From Allgaiera indica (GTDB taxonomy: Bacteria > Pseudomonadota > Alphaproteobacteria > Rhodobacterales > Rhodobacteraceae): 64,000 nucleotides of DNA. The stretch is from positions 146,358 through 210,357 of the forward strand of contig NZ_FNOB01000007.1 in NCBI RefSeq assembly GCF_900106675.1, in the 5' to 3' direction. The notes beneath the pieces were generated by a model. It made no database searches, was not told where the DNA came from, and was given only the letters and a program-made list of their open reading frames with translations. A program made the translations under genes and the position numbers. Shown here in pieces: positions 8,709-21,180 of this stretch. Within the stretch, counting starts at the first letter, position 1. Each line of letters opens with the position of its first letter.

Positions 8709-9401
8709 ATGGACAGGAAACCGCAGATTGTGACGGGCGAGGCGCTCTCGCTGGGGATCGGCGCCATTGCCGGTTTGCTCATGCTCGGTCTTCTGCGCCA
8801 TGATTTCGGCTGGGGTTGGATCTGGGCGCTGCTGGGCGGCCTGATCGTCGGCGGGGCCGTGGCGCTGGCGCTTCGCTGGGCGCTGTGCCGGGGCGGCAGC
8901 CTGCTGGATGGCCACGAAGCGGTGCCCGCGCCGAAGCCGGCCCCCAAGGCCACGCCCCCCAAGATCTCGCCCTCAACCGCCGCCGAAACCGCCGCCGAAA
9001 CCGCTGCGGTGGCGCCCACCAAGGCAGCCCTGGCGGCGGATGTCGGGGCCCCCGCCCCTGCCAAGGCGCCTTCGGGGGCGCCCGCGCCGACGCCGGCGAC
9101 TTCTTCGGTTGCGGATGACGGCCCCGCCGGTCTGGCCGCGGCGCGCGGTGGGCAAGCGGACGATCTGACGAAGATCAAGGGCGTGGGGCCGAAGCTAGAG
9201 CAGGCGCTGCACGGGATGGGGATCTACCATTTCGACCAGATCGCCGCCTGGACGGCGCCCGAAATCGCCTGGGTCGACGAGAACCTGCAAGGGTTCCGCG
9301 GCCGGGCGACGCGCGACGACTGGGTGGCGCAGGCGAAGCTTCTGGCCGCAGGGGGCGAGACCGAGTTCTCGGCCCGCGCGGACACGGGCAAGGTGACTTG
9401 A
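8709..9401 (+). CDS. Membrane-anchored paralogue of the NuoE helix-hairpin-helix domain
   Basis: About 235 residues comprising two N-terminal transmembrane segments (SLGIGAIAGLLMLGLL, then IWALLGGLIVGGAVALAL), a long Ala/Pro/Lys-rich linker containing the repeat TAAE-TAAE, and a C-terminal domain (ADDLTKIKGVGPKLEQAL, GIYHFDQIAAWT) that is nearly collinear with the NuoE tail. The start is uncertain. The ATG at 8709 has GGGCGAGG about 9 nt upstream, while in-frame ATGs at 8670 and 8700 would overlap or closely follow nuoE. It may tether or assemble the peripheral arm at the membrane; this is inference. Confidence 0.8.
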   Translation: MDRKPQIVTGEALSLGIGAIAGLLMLGLLRHDFGWGWIWALLGGLIVGGAVALALRWALCRGGSLLDGHEAVPAPKPAPKATPPKISPSTAAETAAETAAVAPTKAALAADVGAPAPAKAPSGAPAPTPATSSVADDGPAGLAAARGGQADDLTKIKGVGPKLEQALHGMGIYHFDQIAAWTAPEIAWVDENLQGFRGRATRDDWVAQAKLLAAGGETEFSARADTGKVT

Positions 9402-9442
9402 GGCTAGGTGTATTGAGGCAAGGTGTGTTGAGGTGCCGGGTG
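9398..9442 (+). repeat. 15-bp tandem repeat, about three units
   Basis: Three successive 15-bp units (TTGAGGCTAGGTGTA, TTGAGGCAAGGTGTG, TTGAGGTGCCGGGTG) span the stop of the upstream gene and the start region of the next. The third unit is degenerate. Each contains GAGG/AGG Shine-Dalgarno-like cores, so the array may set the initiation rate of the downstream gene. Confidence 0.75.
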
Positions 9443-9443
9443 A

Positions 9444-9677
9444 ATGAACAGACCGGACGATACGGAGGAACGGGCCCAGGCCGCGCAGATGCGGCTGGCG
9501 GCGCTGGTGATCGCGATCGCCATGGTCGTCTGGCTGGGCGGGCAATGGCTGGGGGGCTGGCTGGGGCTGGATCCGCGCCTTGCCTTCCTGATGGATTTCG
9601 CGGCGCTGGCGGCCTTCGTCTTCGCCTTCGTGGTGGTCTGGCGCGTCTGGCGCAGGCGGCAGGACAACAAGGAATGA
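9444..9677 (+). CDS. Small two-helix membrane protein (DUF5337-like) before nuoF
   Basis: 77 residues: a charged N-terminus ([16 protein letters not shown]), two transmembrane helices (~19-40 and ~48-68) separated by GLDPR, and a basic/charged tail ([12 protein letters not shown]). I recall that Rhodobacteraceae nuo operons carry a DUF5337 protein of this size at this position; the family name is from memory. The nuoF start follows 4 nt after its stop. Probably an accessory of complex I. Confidence 0.72.
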   Translation: MNRPDDTEERAQAAQMRLAALVIAIAMVVWLGGQWLGGWLGLDPRLAFLMDFAALAAFVFAFVVVWRVWRRRQDNKE

Positions 9678-9681
9678 TGAG

Positions 9682-10977
9682 ATGCTGAGCGATCAGGACC
9701 GGATCTTCACCAATCTCTACGGCATGCACGACCGTTCGCTTGCCGGGGCGCGCAAGCGCGGCCATTGGGACGGCACCAAGGAGATCCTGGCGCGCGGCCG
9801 CGACAAGATCGTCGAGGAGGTCAAGGCCTCGGGGCTGCGCGGGCGCGGCGGCGCGGGCTTTCCCACCGGCCTGAAATGGTCGTTCATGCCGAAGGAAAGC
9901 GACGGGCGGCCCTGCTATCTGGTGATCAACGCCGACGAATCCGAGCCCGGCACCTGCAAGGACCGCGAGATCATGCGCCATGATCCGCACACGCTGATCG
10001 AGGGGGCGCTGATCGCCTCTTTCGCGATGGGGGCGCATGCGGCCTATATCTACATCCGCGGCGAATACATCCGCGAGCGCGAGGCGCTGCAGGCGGCGAT
10101 CGACGAATGCTATGACGCGGGGCTGATCGGCAGGAACGCCTGCGGATCGGGCTATGATTTCGATCTGTACCTGCACCACGGCGCGGGCGCCTATATCTGC
10201 GGCGAGGAAACCGCGCTTCTGGAAAGCCTGGAAGGCAAGAAGGGCATGCCCCGGATGAAGCCGCCGTTCCCGGCCGGCGCGGGGCTTTACGGCTGCCCGA
10301 CCACGGTGAACAACGTGGAATCGATCGCCGTGACGCCGACGATCCTGCGCCGCGGGCCGGATTGGTTTGCCTCCTTCGGGCGGCCCAACAACGCCGGCAC
10401 CAAGCTGTTCGCGCTGACCGGCCATGTGAACACCCCCTGCGTCTTCGAGGATCAGATGAGCCTGCCGGTGCGCGAGCTGATCGAAAAGCACGGCGGCGGC
10501 ATTCGCGGCGGCTGGGACAATCTGAAGGCGATCATTCCCGGCGGCGCCTCCTGTCCGGTGCTGCGCCGCGACCAGATCGAGGACGGGATCATGGATTTCG
10601 ACTGGATGCGCGAGAACCAGTCCTCGTTCGGCACCGGCTGCATGATCATCATGGACCAGTCGGTCGACGTGGTGAAGGCGATCTGGCGGCTGTCGAAATT
10701 CTTCAAGCACGAAAGCTGCGGCCAGTGCACGCCCTGCCGCGAGGGCACCGGCTGGATGATGCGGGTGATGGACCGTCTGGTGCGCGGCGAGGCCGAGATC
10801 GAGGAGATCGACATGCTGTTCGACGTCTCGAAACAGGTCGAGGGCCACACGATCTGCGCCCTGGGCGACGCGGCGGCCTGGCCGATCCAGGGCCTGATCC
10901 GCAACTTCCGCGAAGAGATCGAGGACCGGATCAAGGCGCGCAAGACGGGCCGCATGGGCGCGATGGCGGCGGAGTAG
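9682..10977 (+). CDS. nuoF: NADH-quinone oxidoreductase subunit F (NADH/FMN subunit)
   Basis: 431 residues, the 51-kDa flavoprotein that oxidises NADH. The NADH-binding glycine-rich segment [18 protein letters not shown] is at residues ~51-68. The FMN-binding region includes [15 protein letters not shown] and [10 protein letters not shown]. The N3 [4Fe-4S] ligands are in [12 protein letters not shown] (~344-354) with the fourth cysteine in TICALGD (~391). Full length and standard. Co-transcribed with the rest of nuo. Confidence 0.97.
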   Translation: MLSDQDRIFTNLYGMHDRSLAGARKRGHWDGTKEILARGRDKIVEEVKASGLRGRGGAGFPTGLKWSFMPKESDGRPCYLVINADESEPGTCKDREIMRHDPHTLIEGALIASFAMGAHAAYIYIRGEYIREREALQAAIDECYDAGLIGRNACGSGYDFDLYLHHGAGAYICGEETALLESLEGKKGMPRMKPPFPAGAGLYGCPTTVNNVESIAVTPTILRRGPDWFASFGRPNNAGTKLFALTGHVNTPCVFEDQMSLPVRELIEKHGGGIRGGWDNLKAIIPGGASCPVLRRDQIEDGIMDFDWMRENQSSFGTGCMIIMDQSVDVVKAIWRLSKFFKHESCGQCTPCREGTGWMMRVMDRLVRGEAEIEEIDMLFDVSKQVEGHTICALGDAAAWPIQGLIRNFREEIEDRIKARKTGRMGAMAAE

Positions 10978-10979
10978 GG

Positions 10980-11483
10980 ATGCAACCGACGGGTCATCAT
11001 ATCGCCGAATTGAACTTCGGGGTTCTGCGTCACGACTGGGACGATCCCCGGGTAAAGGATTTCGTTGACGGGCTCGACCTCGTCAACGGGGTGGCGGCGC
11101 GCAGCCCGGGCTTTGTCTGGCGGCTGGGCGATGACGCGATGGAGGCGGAGCAGAATGATCCCGAGGGCGCACTTGGGGGCAATCCCCGGACCGCCTCGAC
11201 CCTGTCGGTCTGGGAAGATGTGGCCTCGCTTGAGGCTTTCGTCTGGAACACCGTGCACCGGCGGTTCTATGAACGGCGCGCCGAGTGGTATGACGCGGTG
11301 AAGAGTTTGAGATTTGTGATGTGGTGGGTGCCCGAGGGGCATCGCCCCGGCATTGCCGAAGGCATGGCGCGGTTCCGGCATTTCGAGGCGCATGGCGATA
11401 GCGACCATGCCTTTGGCTGGGCACATCTGAAGGACGCGCAGCTGTGGAAAACACGGGGCTGCAGCCCGATGGCGGCGGAGTAG
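10980..11483 (+). CDS. DUF3291-like protein between nuoF and nuoG
   Basis: 167 residues, soluble. The composition and motifs (HHIAELNFGVLRHDWDDPRV, GFVWRLGDD, LSVWEDVASLEAFVWNTVH, VMWWVPEGHRP) match the DUF3291 group, a ferredoxin-like dimeric alpha-beta barrel fold related to antibiotic-biosynthesis monooxygenases. The ATG is 2 nt after the nuoF stop. No catalytic role is known to me. It is one of the nine non-nuo genes in the operon. Confidence 0.75.
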   Translation: MQPTGHHIAELNFGVLRHDWDDPRVKDFVDGLDLVNGVAARSPGFVWRLGDDAMEAEQNDPEGALGGNPRTASTLSVWEDVASLEAFVWNTVHRRFYERRAEWYDAVKSLRFVMWWVPEGHRPGIAEGMARFRHFEAHGDSDHAFGWAHLKDAQLWKTRGCSPMAAE

Positions 11484-11489
11484 GAAAGA

Positions 11490-13520
11490 ATGGCTGATCT
11501 GAAAACCATCATCATCGACGGCAAGGAAATCGAGGTCGATCCCGCGCTTACGCTGATCCAGGCCTGCGAGCAGGCGGGGGTGGAAATCCCGCGCTTCTGC
11601 TATCACGAACGCCTGTCGATCGCCGGAAATTGCCGCATGTGCCTGGTCGAGGTCGTCGGCGGCCCGCCCAAGCCCGCCGCATCCTGCGCCATGCAGGTGC
11701 GCGACATGCGCCCCGGCCGCAACGGCGAGCCGCCCGAGATCAAGACCAACTCCCCCATGGTCAAGAAGGCGCGCGAGGGGGTTATGGAGTTCCTGCTGAT
11801 CAACCATCCCCTCGACTGCCCGATCTGCGACCAGGGCGGCGAATGCGATCTGCAAGATCAGGCAATGGCTTACGGGGTGGACTTCAGCCGTTATCGCGAA
11901 CCCAAGCGCGCGACGGAGGAGTTGAACCTCGGCCCGCTGGTCGAAACCCACATGACGCGCTGCATCTCCTGCACCCGCTGCGTGCGCTTCACCACCGAAG
12001 TGGCCGGCATCGCCCAGATGGGCCAGACCGGGCGCGGCGAGGATGCCGAGATCACCAGCTACCTGAACCAGACGCTGGCCTCGAACCTGCAGGGCAACAT
12101 CATCGACCTGTGCCCGGTGGGCGCGCTGGTGTCGAAGCCCTACGCCTTCACCGCCCGGCCGTGGGAGCTGACCAAGACCGAGACAATCGACGTGATGGAT
12201 GCACTGGGGTCGAACATCCGCGTCGACACCAAGGGGCGCGAAGTGATGCGCATCCTGCCGCGCAACCATGACGGGGTGAACGAGGAATGGATCTCGGACA
12301 AGACCCGCTTCATCTGGGACGGTCTGCGGCGCCAGCGCCTGGACACCCCCTATATCCGCGAGAACGGCAAGCTGCGCCCCGCCACCTGGCCCGAGGCGCT
12401 GTCGGCCGCGGCGGCGGCGATGAAGGGCCGCAAGGTGATGGGCCTGGTCGGTGATCTGGCCCCGGTCGAGGCGGTGTTCGCGCTGAAACAGCTGATCGAG
12501 GGGCAGGGCGGCCAGGTCGAATGCCGCACCGATGGCGCGCGGCTGCCGGCGGGCAACCGGTCGGCCTATGTCGGCACGGCGCGGATCGAGGATATCGACG
12601 AAGCCGAGATGATCCAGCTGATCGGCACCAACCCGCGCGAAGAGGCGCCGGTGCTGAATGCGCGGATCCGCAAGGCATGGTTGCGCGGAGCGCAGATCGG
12701 GGTTGTCGGAGAAGCGGTTGACCTGACCTACGAATACGCCCATGTCGGCACCGATCGGGCAGCGCTGGTGGCGTTGTCGTCGAAGGAAATCAGCGAGAAG
12801 ACCAAGGCCAGGCGCAGCCTCGTGATCGTGGGGCAGGGCGCGCTGACCGAGGCCGACGGCGCCGCGGTACTGGGCCATGCGATGAAGCTTGCCGAGAACA
12901 GCAATTCGAAATTCCTGGTGCTGCACACGGCCGCCAGCCGGGTCGGCGCGATGGATGTGGGCGCGGTGGCCGAGGGCGGCATGGCCGCGCTGGAGGACGC
13001 CGAGGTGGTCTATAACCTTGGTGCCGACGAGATCGACATCGCGCGCGACGCGGATGGCGGGCCGTTCGTGATCTACCAGGGCAGCCATGGCGACCGCGGC
13101 GCGCACCGGGCCGACCTGATCCTGCCGGGCGCGGCCTACACCGAAGAGAACGGCCTTTTCGTCAACACCGAGGGCCGGCCGCAGCTCGCGCTGCGCGCGG
13201 GCTTCGCGCCGGGCCAGGCGAAGGAGAACTGGGCAATCGTGCGGGCGCTGTCGACGGAACTGGACGCGACCCAGCCCTGGGACAGCCTGGCCGATCTGCG
13301 GCGCGCGCTGATCGCGGCACATCCGCATCTGGCGCGGATCGACGAGGTGGCCGAAAACCGCTGGCAGCCGGTCGAGGCGATGGAACCGGCGACCGCGACC
13401 TTCCGTTTCACGGTAGGCGAGTTCTATCTGACCAACCCGATCGCGCGGGCTTCGCAGCTGATGGGGGAACTGGCCCGGATGGCGGCGGCAAGGCGCGACG
13501 CGCCCCTGGCGGCGGAGTAG
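11490..13520 (+). CDS. nuoG: NADH-quinone oxidoreductase subunit G (75-kDa iron-sulfur subunit)
   Basis: 676 residues. The N-terminal ferredoxin-like domain binds N1b ([15 protein letters not shown] and SCAMQ). The next block [19 protein letters not shown] binds N5, using the His-Cys3 style, and [16 protein letters not shown] with a later Cys near [10 protein letters not shown] binds N4. The remaining ~430 residues are the molybdopterin-oxidoreductase-like domain without Mo-cofactor function. The length is that of the alphaproteobacterial/mitochondrial form, shorter than E. coli NuoG. AGGAAAG ribosome site before the ATG. Confidence 0.96.
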   Translation: MADLKTIIIDGKEIEVDPALTLIQACEQAGVEIPRFCYHERLSIAGNCRMCLVEVVGGPPKPAASCAMQVRDMRPGRNGEPPEIKTNSPMVKKAREGVMEFLLINHPLDCPICDQGGECDLQDQAMAYGVDFSRYREPKRATEELNLGPLVETHMTRCISCTRCVRFTTEVAGIAQMGQTGRGEDAEITSYLNQTLASNLQGNIIDLCPVGALVSKPYAFTARPWELTKTETIDVMDALGSNIRVDTKGREVMRILPRNHDGVNEEWISDKTRFIWDGLRRQRLDTPYIRENGKLRPATWPEALSAAAAAMKGRKVMGLVGDLAPVEAVFALKQLIEGQGGQVECRTDGARLPAGNRSAYVGTARIEDIDEAEMIQLIGTNPREEAPVLNARIRKAWLRGAQIGVVGEAVDLTYEYAHVGTDRAALVALSSKEISEKTKARRSLVIVGQGALTEADGAAVLGHAMKLAENSNSKFLVLHTAASRVGAMDVGAVAEGGMAALEDAEVVYNLGADEIDIARDADGGPFVIYQGSHGDRGAHRADLILPGAAYTEENGLFVNTEGRPQLALRAGFAPGQAKENWAIVRALSTELDATQPWDSLADLRRALIAAHPHLARIDEVAENRWQPVEAMEPATATFRFTVGEFYLTNPIARASQLMGELARMAAARRDAPLAAE

Positions 13521-13525
13521 GGCCG

Positions 13526-13957
13526 ATGATCCGCAGACCCCAGACCCAGGCCCCGGCCGCTGCCATCGCCGCGCTGGCGATGCTGGGCGGCTGCGCGCCT
13601 GCGCAAGGGGTGGGGGCGCCGGCAGAGGCCCGCGGTGCGGGCGCGCCGCCGGTGGTTTACCGGGGCATCGACACGGTCCTGATCGACAAGGATCTGGTCG
13701 ATTTCCGGGTTTCGATGACCGGCGCGCTGGGGCCGGACGACGTGCTGGCCTATGCGCGTTGCGCGGCGGCCCAATACGCGCTGATCCGGGGCTTCGGCTT
13801 TGCCCGGCAGGTGCGGACGACGGTGAACGTGGATGGCGGGGTCTGGCGCGCGGATGCGGTCTATACGATCTCGGCGGCGCTGCCGCCCGGACCCAAGACC
13901 ATCGACGCGGAAGTAACGGTGCGCGATTGCGGGGCACAGGGGATACCGACGGTCTGA
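13526..13957 (+). CDS. Putative lipoprotein between nuoG and nuoH
   Basis: 143 residues. The N-terminus is a short signal peptide ending in a lipobox-like MLGGC (Cys at ~24), followed by an Ala/Gly/Pro-rich tether. The globular part (~48-143: VVYRGIDTVLIDKDLVDF ... ALPPGPKTIDAEVTVRDCG) contains two further cysteines. The ATG follows the nuoG stop by 5 nt. Function unknown; conserved synteny within nuo operons of this group is my expectation and was not checked. Confidence 0.72.
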   Translation: MIRRPQTQAPAAAIAALAMLGGCAPAQGVGAPAEARGAGAPPVVYRGIDTVLIDKDLVDFRVSMTGALGPDDVLAYARCAAAQYALIRGFGFARQVRTTVNVDGGVWRADAVYTISAALPPGPKTIDAEVTVRDCGAQGIPTV

Positions 13958-13982
13958 GGACCTGAAGGACAGGTGAGAGCAT

Positions 13983-15020
13983 ATGGCTGAATTTCTGCAA
14001 ACCGGGCTGGGAACGGCACTACTGATCATCCTGCAGGGGATCCTGGTGATCGCCTTCGTGATGATTTCGCTGCTGTTCCTCGTCTATGGCGACCGCAAGA
14101 TCTGGGCCGCGGTGCAGATGCGTCGCGGGCCGAACGTGGTGGGGCCCTGGGGCCTGTTGCAGACGGTGGCCGACGCGCTGAAATACGTCGTCAAGGAAAT
14201 CGTCATCCCGGCGGGGGCGGACAAGTTCGTCTTCATGCTGGCGCCGATGCTCAGCTTCGTGCTGGCGCTTCTGGCCTGGGCGGTGATTCCGATCGCCCAG
14301 GGCTGGGTGCTGTCCGACATCAACGTGGCCATCCTGTTCGTCTTCGCGGTCTCGTCGCTGGAAGTCTACGGCGTGATCATGGGCGGCTGGGCCTCGAACT
14401 CGAAATATCCCTTCCTCGGCTCGCTGCGCTCGGCCGCGCAGATGATCTCTTACGAGGTCAGCCTGGGCCTGATCATCATCGGCATCATCATCTCGACCGG
14501 CAGCATGAACTTCTCGGCCATCGTCGCCGCGCAGAAGGGCAATCTTGGCCTTCTGGACTGGTACTGGCTGCCGCATCTGCCGATGGTGGTGTTGTTCTTC
14601 ATTTCGGCTCTGGCCGAGACCAACCGCCCGCCCTTCGACCTTCCCGAGGCCGAAAGCGAATTGGTGGCGGGCTATCAGGTCGAGTATTCCTCGACCCCGT
14701 TCCTTCTGTTCATGGCCGGCGAATACATCGCCATATGGCTCATGAGCGCTCTGCTCAGCCTGCTGTTCTTCGGCGGCTGGCTCAGCCCCATCCCCGGGCT
14801 GCCTGACGGCGCCTTCTGGATGGTGGCCAAGATGGCGGTCTTCTTCTTCCTGTTCTCGATGGTGAAGGCGATCGTACCGCGCTACCGCTACGACCAGTTG
14901 ATGCGGATCGGCTGGAAGGTGTTCCTGCCGCTCAGCCTGGGCTGGGTCGTGATCGTGGCGTTCCTCGCAAAATATGAAATCTTCGGGCATTTCTGGGCCC
15001 GTTGGACGATAGGTATATAA
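13983..15020 (+). CDS. nuoH: NADH-quinone oxidoreductase subunit H
   Basis: 345 residues, about eight transmembrane helices, linking the quinone site to the proton channels. The signature loop [29 protein letters not shown] (written here in part) is intact, as are [20 protein letters not shown] at the N-terminal side and [19 protein letters not shown] near the C-terminus. ATG at 13983 preceded by ACAGGTGAGAGC. Complete and standard. Confidence 0.96.
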   Translation: MAEFLQTGLGTALLIILQGILVIAFVMISLLFLVYGDRKIWAAVQMRRGPNVVGPWGLLQTVADALKYVVKEIVIPAGADKFVFMLAPMLSFVLALLAWAVIPIAQGWVLSDINVAILFVFAVSSLEVYGVIMGGWASNSKYPFLGSLRSAAQMISYEVSLGLIIIGIIISTGSMNFSAIVAAQKGNLGLLDWYWLPHLPMVVLFFISALAETNRPPFDLPEAESELVAGYQVEYSSTPFLLFMAGEYIAIWLMSALLSLLFFGGWLSPIPGLPDGAFWMVAKMAVFFFLFSMVKAIVPRYRYDQLMRIGWKVFLPLSLGWVVIVAFLAKYEIFGHFWARWTIGI

Positions 15021-15023
15021 CTC

Positions 15024-16474
<1,451 letters not shown>

Positions 16475-16478
<4 letters not shown>

Positions 16479-17089
16479 CTGTCGCGGCTTTCACCTTCTA
16501 CCTCTTCGCCATTGTTGCGGTGGCTTCGGGGCTGTTCGTCACCATTGCCCGAAACCCGGTGCATTCGGTCCTGTGGCTGATCCTGACATTCCTGTCGGCG
16601 GCGGGGCTGTTCGTCACCATGGGCGCGGAATTCGTGGCGATGCTTCTGATCATCGTCTATGTCGGTGCGGTGGCGGTGCTGTTTCTGTTCGTGGTGATGA
16701 TGCTGGATGTGGATTTCTCCGAACTGAAGGCCGAGATGGCGCGCTACATGCCGCTGGCGCTGCTGATCGGGGTGATCTTGCTGCTGGAATTCGCCGTGCT
16801 CTTCGGCAGCTGGCATGCCGCGCCCAATGCCGATGCGCTGCGCCAGGCGGTGACGCCGGATCCCGACCAGGTGCAGAACACCCGCGCGCTGGGGCTGCTG
16901 CTTTATGACAGATACGTCTACCTCTTCATGCTGGCGGCGCTGATCCTGCTGGTCGCGATGATCGGTGCGATCCTGTTGACCTTGCGCCACCGCAAGGACG
17001 TCAAGCGCCAGAACGTGCTGGATCAGATGTGGCGCGATCCGGCCAAGACGATGGAGCTGAAGGATGTGAAGCCCGGGCAGGGGCTTTAG
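16475..17089 (+). CDS. nuoJ: NADH-quinone oxidoreductase subunit J
   Basis: 204 residues with about five transmembrane helices. The N-terminal half is typical ([47 protein letters not shown]). The third-helix region with the pi-bulge, which is important in coupling, is intact. The C-terminus is a cytoplasmic tail. It overlaps the CMD-family gene by 4 nt. Confidence 0.95.
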
Positions 17090-17164
17090 CCGCGCGAAGA
17101 TCGAGGCCCGGGCCTGAACCGGGCGAAAAGAATGAAAGAGACGGGCCAGACCCGGAGGGACGAC

Positions 17165-17470
17165 ATGATCGGATTGACACATTACCTGGCGGTGGCGGCG
17201 GCGCTTTTCGTCATCGGCATCTTCGGCATCTTCCTGAACCGCAAGAACGTGATCGTCATCCTGATGTCGATCGAGCTGATGCTTCTGGCGGTGAACATCA
17301 ACCTCGTCGCCTTCTCGGCCCATCTGGACGATCTGGTGGGGCAGATCTTTACCATGTTCGTCCTCACCGTCGCCGCCGCCGAGGCCGCGATCGGCCTGGC
17401 CATCCTGGTGGTCTTCTTCCGCAACCGCGGCACGATCGACGTCGAAGACGTCAACGTGATGAAAGGGTAA
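17165..17470 (+). CDS. nuoK: NADH-quinone oxidoreductase subunit K
   Basis: 101 residues and three transmembrane helices. It contains the conserved membrane glutamates in [16 protein letters not shown] and [13 protein letters not shown] that form part of the proton path. The frame is open upstream, but the ATG at 17165 gives the family N-terminus ([14 protein letters not shown]) after a GGAGGG ribosome site. The 75 bp before it carry a small CCCGG..CCGGG hairpin. Confidence 0.95.
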   Translation: MIGLTHYLAVAAALFVIGIFGIFLNRKNVIVILMSIELMLLAVNINLVAFSAHLDDLVGQIFTMFVLTVAAAEAAIGLAILVVFFRNRGTIDVEDVNVMKG

Positions 17471-17476
17471 GGGCAC

Positions 17477-19603
17477 ATGCTTCCGTTCATCGTTCTCGCG
17501 CCGCTGGCGGCGTCGATCATCGCGGGCTTCGGCTGGCGTTACATCACCGAGCGCGGCGCCCAGATCCTGACCACGGCGGTGCTGTTCCTCGCCTGTCTTC
17601 TGTCGTGGATCGTGTTCCTCACCTTCGACGGCCACACCCAGATCATCCCGGTCATGCGCTGGATCGATTCCGGCAGCTTCGAGGCCCAGTGGTCGATCCG
17701 CCTGGACCGGCTGACCGCGATCATGCTGGTGGTGATCACCACGGTGTCGTCGCTGGTCCATCTGTATTCGATCGGCTACATGGAGAATGACGAGAACTGG
17801 AAGGAGGGCGAGCATTACAAGGCCCGCTTCTTCGCCTATCTCAGCTTCTTCACCTTCGCGATGCTGTCGCTGGTGACGGCGAACAACCTGGTCCAGCTGT
17901 TCTTTGGCTGGGAAGGGGTTGGGGTGGCCTCGTATCTGCTGATCGGCTTCTACTATCGCAAGCCTTCGGCCAATGCGGCGGCGATGAAGGCCTTCATCGT
18001 CAACCGGGTCGGTGATTTCGGCTTCGCGCTGGGGATCTTCGCGATCTTCTACCTGACCGACAGTGTCAATTTCGACGTGATCTTCCCGCAGGCGCCGGTG
18101 ATGGGCGACACGCAGCTGCATTTCCTGTGGCGCAGCTGGAACGCGGCCGATGTGATCGGGGTGCTTCTGTTCATCGGCGCGGCGGGCAAGTCGGCGCAGC
18201 TGTTCCTGCACACCTGGCTGCCCGACGCGATGGAGGGTCCGACGCCCGTGTCGGCGCTGATCCACGCCGCCACGATGGTCACCGCCGGCGTGTTCCTGGT
18301 CTGCCGGATGTCGCCGATCTACGAATACGCCCCCGCCGCGGCGATGGTGGTCTTGGTGATCGGCGCCTCCACCGCCTTCTTCGCGGCGACGGTGGGACTG
18401 GTGCAGAACGACATCAAGCGCGTGATCGCCTATTCCACCTGTTCGCAGCTGGGCTACATGTTCGCGGCCGCCGGCGCCGGCGTCTATTCGGCGGCGATGT
18501 TCCACCTGATGACGCATGCCTTCTTCAAGGCGCTCTTGTTCCTTTGCGCGGGCTCGGTCATCACCGCGATGCACCACGAACAGGACATGCGCGCCTATGG
18601 CGGGCTGCGCCGCAAGATCCCCTTCACCTTCTGGATGATGGTGATCGGCACGCTGGCCATCACCGGGACCGGCATTCCGTTCGTGGGCGACGCGCTGTTC
18701 GGCGTGCCGCTGGGCTTTGCCGGTTTCGACAGCAAGGACGCGATCATCGAGGGCGTCTGGGGTGCCGACGGCGCCGGCTATGCCTTCTGGATGCTGGTTG
18801 TGGCCGCCGCCTTCACCGCGTTCTATTCTTGGCGGCTGATCTTCATGACCTTCTTCGGCACGCCCCGGGGCGACCGTCACGCGCATGAACATGCCAAGGA
18901 AAGCCCGCTGGTCATGCTGATCCCGCTGGGCGTGCTGGGGGTCGGTGCGGTTTTTGCCGGGATGGTCTGGTACAACAGCTTCTTCGGCAGCCACGCCGAC
19001 ATGACGCGCTTCTTCCACCTGCCGCATTCTGCCGAGGCCAGCGCCGCCGCCAGCCATGGCGGATCGGCGCCCACCATCGCCACGACCGGCGATGTTTCCC
19101 CCGGCACCAAGCTGGCGGACGAGGCCGGCAGTGCCGAGGCCAACGTGCCCGGGTTCGGCGCGATCTTCCTGCGAAGCGAGAACCACGCGATCGAGAACGC
19201 CCACGCGGCGCCCGACTGGGTGAAGCTTTCGCCCTTCATCGCGATGCTTCTGGGCACGCTGGCCGCCTGGATCATGTATATCCGCAGCCCGGCGCTGCCC
19301 GGCCGCCTGGCCGAAGCCAACCGCCCGCTCTACCTGTTCCTGCTGAACAAATGGTATTTTGACGAGATCTATGACGCGGTGCTGGTCAAGCCGACGCTGG
19401 CGATGGGGCGCTTCCTGTGGCGCTGGGGCGACGGCGTTGTCATCGACGGCACGATCGACGGCCTGGCGACGCGGGTGATCCCCTATCTCACCGGCCTCGC
19501 GAAGCGGCTGCAGTCCGGCTACGTCTACACTTACGCATTCACCATGGTGATCGGCATTACCCTTCTGGTGACTTGGATGACGCTCTCCGGAGGGGCACAC
19601 TGA
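17477..19603 (+). CDS. nuoL: NADH-quinone oxidoreductase subunit L (antiporter-like)
   Basis: 708 residues, the distal antiporter-like proton-pumping subunit. It shows the MrpA-type core [54 protein letters not shown] (key lysines and histidines), and the later [19 protein letters not shown]. The C-terminal ~110 residues hold the long lateral helix and final transmembrane segment. A polar insert (~510-560) precedes it. Complete. Confidence 0.96.
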   Translation: MLPFIVLAPLAASIIAGFGWRYITERGAQILTTAVLFLACLLSWIVFLTFDGHTQIIPVMRWIDSGSFEAQWSIRLDRLTAIMLVVITTVSSLVHLYSIGYMENDENWKEGEHYKARFFAYLSFFTFAMLSLVTANNLVQLFFGWEGVGVASYLLIGFYYRKPSANAAAMKAFIVNRVGDFGFALGIFAIFYLTDSVNFDVIFPQAPVMGDTQLHFLWRSWNAADVIGVLLFIGAAGKSAQLFLHTWLPDAMEGPTPVSALIHAATMVTAGVFLVCRMSPIYEYAPAAAMVVLVIGASTAFFAATVGLVQNDIKRVIAYSTCSQLGYMFAAAGAGVYSAAMFHLMTHAFFKALLFLCAGSVITAMHHEQDMRAYGGLRRKIPFTFWMMVIGTLAITGTGIPFVGDALFGVPLGFAGFDSKDAIIEGVWGADGAGYAFWMLVVAAAFTAFYSWRLIFMTFFGTPRGDRHAHEHAKESPLVMLIPLGVLGVGAVFAGMVWYNSFFGSHADMTRFFHLPHSAEASAAASHGGSAPTIATTGDVSPGTKLADEAGSAEANVPGFGAIFLRSENHAIENAHAAPDWVKLSPFIAMLLGTLAAWIMYIRSPALPGRLAEANRPLYLFLLNKWYFDEIYDAVLVKPTLAMGRFLWRWGDGVVIDGTIDGLATRVIPYLTGLAKRLQSGYVYTYAFTMVIGITLLVTWMTLSGGAH

Positions 19604-19604
19604 C

Positions 19605-21170
19605 ATGGACAATCTGCTCTCCATCATCACCTTCATCCCGTCGGTGGCGGCGCTGGTGCTGGCCGTCTTCCTGCGCGGCACCGACGAGGCGGCGCAGCGC
19701 AACGCCAAATATGTGGCGCTGCTGGCCACCACGGCGAGCTTCATCATCTCGCTCTTCGTCCTGGCCGGGTTCGACCCGTCGAACACCGGCTTCCAGTTCC
19801 AGGAAAACTATCGCTGGATCCTGGGGCTGCACTACAAGATGGGGGTCGACGGGATTTCGATCAGCTTCGTGCTGCTGACGACCTTCCTGATGCCGCTTGT
19901 GATCCTGGCCTGCTGGAACGTGACCACGCGGGTCAAGGAATACATGATGGCCTTCCTGATCCTCGAGACGCTGATGCTCGGGGTGTTCATGTCGCTGGAC
20001 CTGGTGCTGTTCTACCTGTTCTTCGAGGGCGGCCTGATCCCGATGTTCCTGATCATCGGGATCTGGGGCGGCAAGGACCGGGTCTATGCGGCGTTCAAGT
20101 TCTTTATCTATACCTTCGGCGGGTCGATCTTCATGCTGGTCGCGATCATCGCGATCTATCGCGTCACCGGCACCACCGATATGGCCGGTTCGGCCAACAG
20201 CGGCGGGCTGCTGACCCACCGGTTCAACTATCAGACGTTCGACGTGCTGGGCATTCCGATCAAGGGCGGGCTGCAGACGCTTCTGTGGATTGGCTTCTTC
20301 ATCTCCTTCGCGGTCAAGATGCCGCTCTGGCCGCTGCATACCTGGCTTCCGGCCGCCCATGTCGAGGCGCCCACCGCGGGGTCGGTCGTGCTGGCGGCGG
20401 TGCTGCTGAAGATGGCCGATTACGGCTTTTTGCGCTTCACCTTGCCGATGTTCCCGGTGGGCACCCAGATACTGGGCCCGATCGCGATGGCGCTGGCCGT
20501 GGTGGCGATCATCTACACCTCGCTGGTGGCGCTGGTGCAGCAGGACATGAAAAAGGTGATCGCCTATTCCTCGGTCGCGCACATGGCCTTTGTGCTGGTG
20601 GGTATCTTCTCGGGTACGCAGCAGGGGATCGAGGGCGGCATCATGCTGGTGATCGCGCATGGCTTCGTCTCGGCGGGGCTGTTCCTTTGCGTGGGCGTGA
20701 TCTACGACCGGATGCACACCCGCGACATCGCGGCCTTCGGCGGACTGGTGAACCGGATGCCCGTCTATGCGCTGGTCTTCATGTTCTTCACCCTGGCCAA
20801 TGTGGGCCTGCCCGGCACCGCCAACTTCATCGGAGAATTCCTGATCCTGGTCGGCGCCTTCCAGGTGAGTACCTGGGTTGCGATGTTCGCCACCACGGCG
20901 ATCATCCTGTCTGCGGCCTATGCGCTGTGGCTGTACCGGCGGGTGGTGTTCGGTGATCTGATCAAGGAAAGCCTGAAGGGCATCAAGGATCTGGACCTGC
21001 GCGAGAAGTTCATCTTCGCGCCGCTGATCGCGCTGACGCTGCTGTTCGGGGTCTATCCTTCGCTGGTGACCGACCTGGTGGGGCCCAGTGTGGCCGACCT
21101 TGTGAACGACGTGACCGCGGCCCAGGCGGCCTTCGACCCGGCGGCGCTGACCGCGCCCATGCAGCACTAA
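19605..21170 (+). CDS. nuoM: NADH-quinone oxidoreductase subunit M (antiporter-like)
   Basis: 521 residues, about 14 transmembrane helices. Diagnostic segments are [19 protein letters not shown] with the essential Glu, [23 protein letters not shown] with the essential Lys, and [19 protein letters not shown]. It starts 1 nt after the nuoL stop codon. Complete and standard. Confidence 0.96.
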   Translation: MDNLLSIITFIPSVAALVLAVFLRGTDEAAQRNAKYVALLATTASFIISLFVLAGFDPSNTGFQFQENYRWILGLHYKMGVDGISISFVLLTTFLMPLVILACWNVTTRVKEYMMAFLILETLMLGVFMSLDLVLFYLFFEGGLIPMFLIIGIWGGKDRVYAAFKFFIYTFGGSIFMLVAIIAIYRVTGTTDMAGSANSGGLLTHRFNYQTFDVLGIPIKGGLQTLLWIGFFISFAVKMPLWPLHTWLPAAHVEAPTAGSVVLAAVLLKMADYGFLRFTLPMFPVGTQILGPIAMALAVVAIIYTSLVALVQQDMKKVIAYSSVAHMAFVLVGIFSGTQQGIEGGIMLVIAHGFVSAGLFLCVGVIYDRMHTRDIAAFGGLVNRMPVYALVFMFFTLANVGLPGTANFIGEFLILVGAFQVSTWVAMFATTAIILSAAYALWLYRRVVFGDLIKESLKGIKDLDLREKFIFAPLIALTLLFGVYPSLVTDLVGPSVADLVNDVTAAQAAFDPAALTAPMQH

Positions 21171-21180
21171 GGACAAGCCG

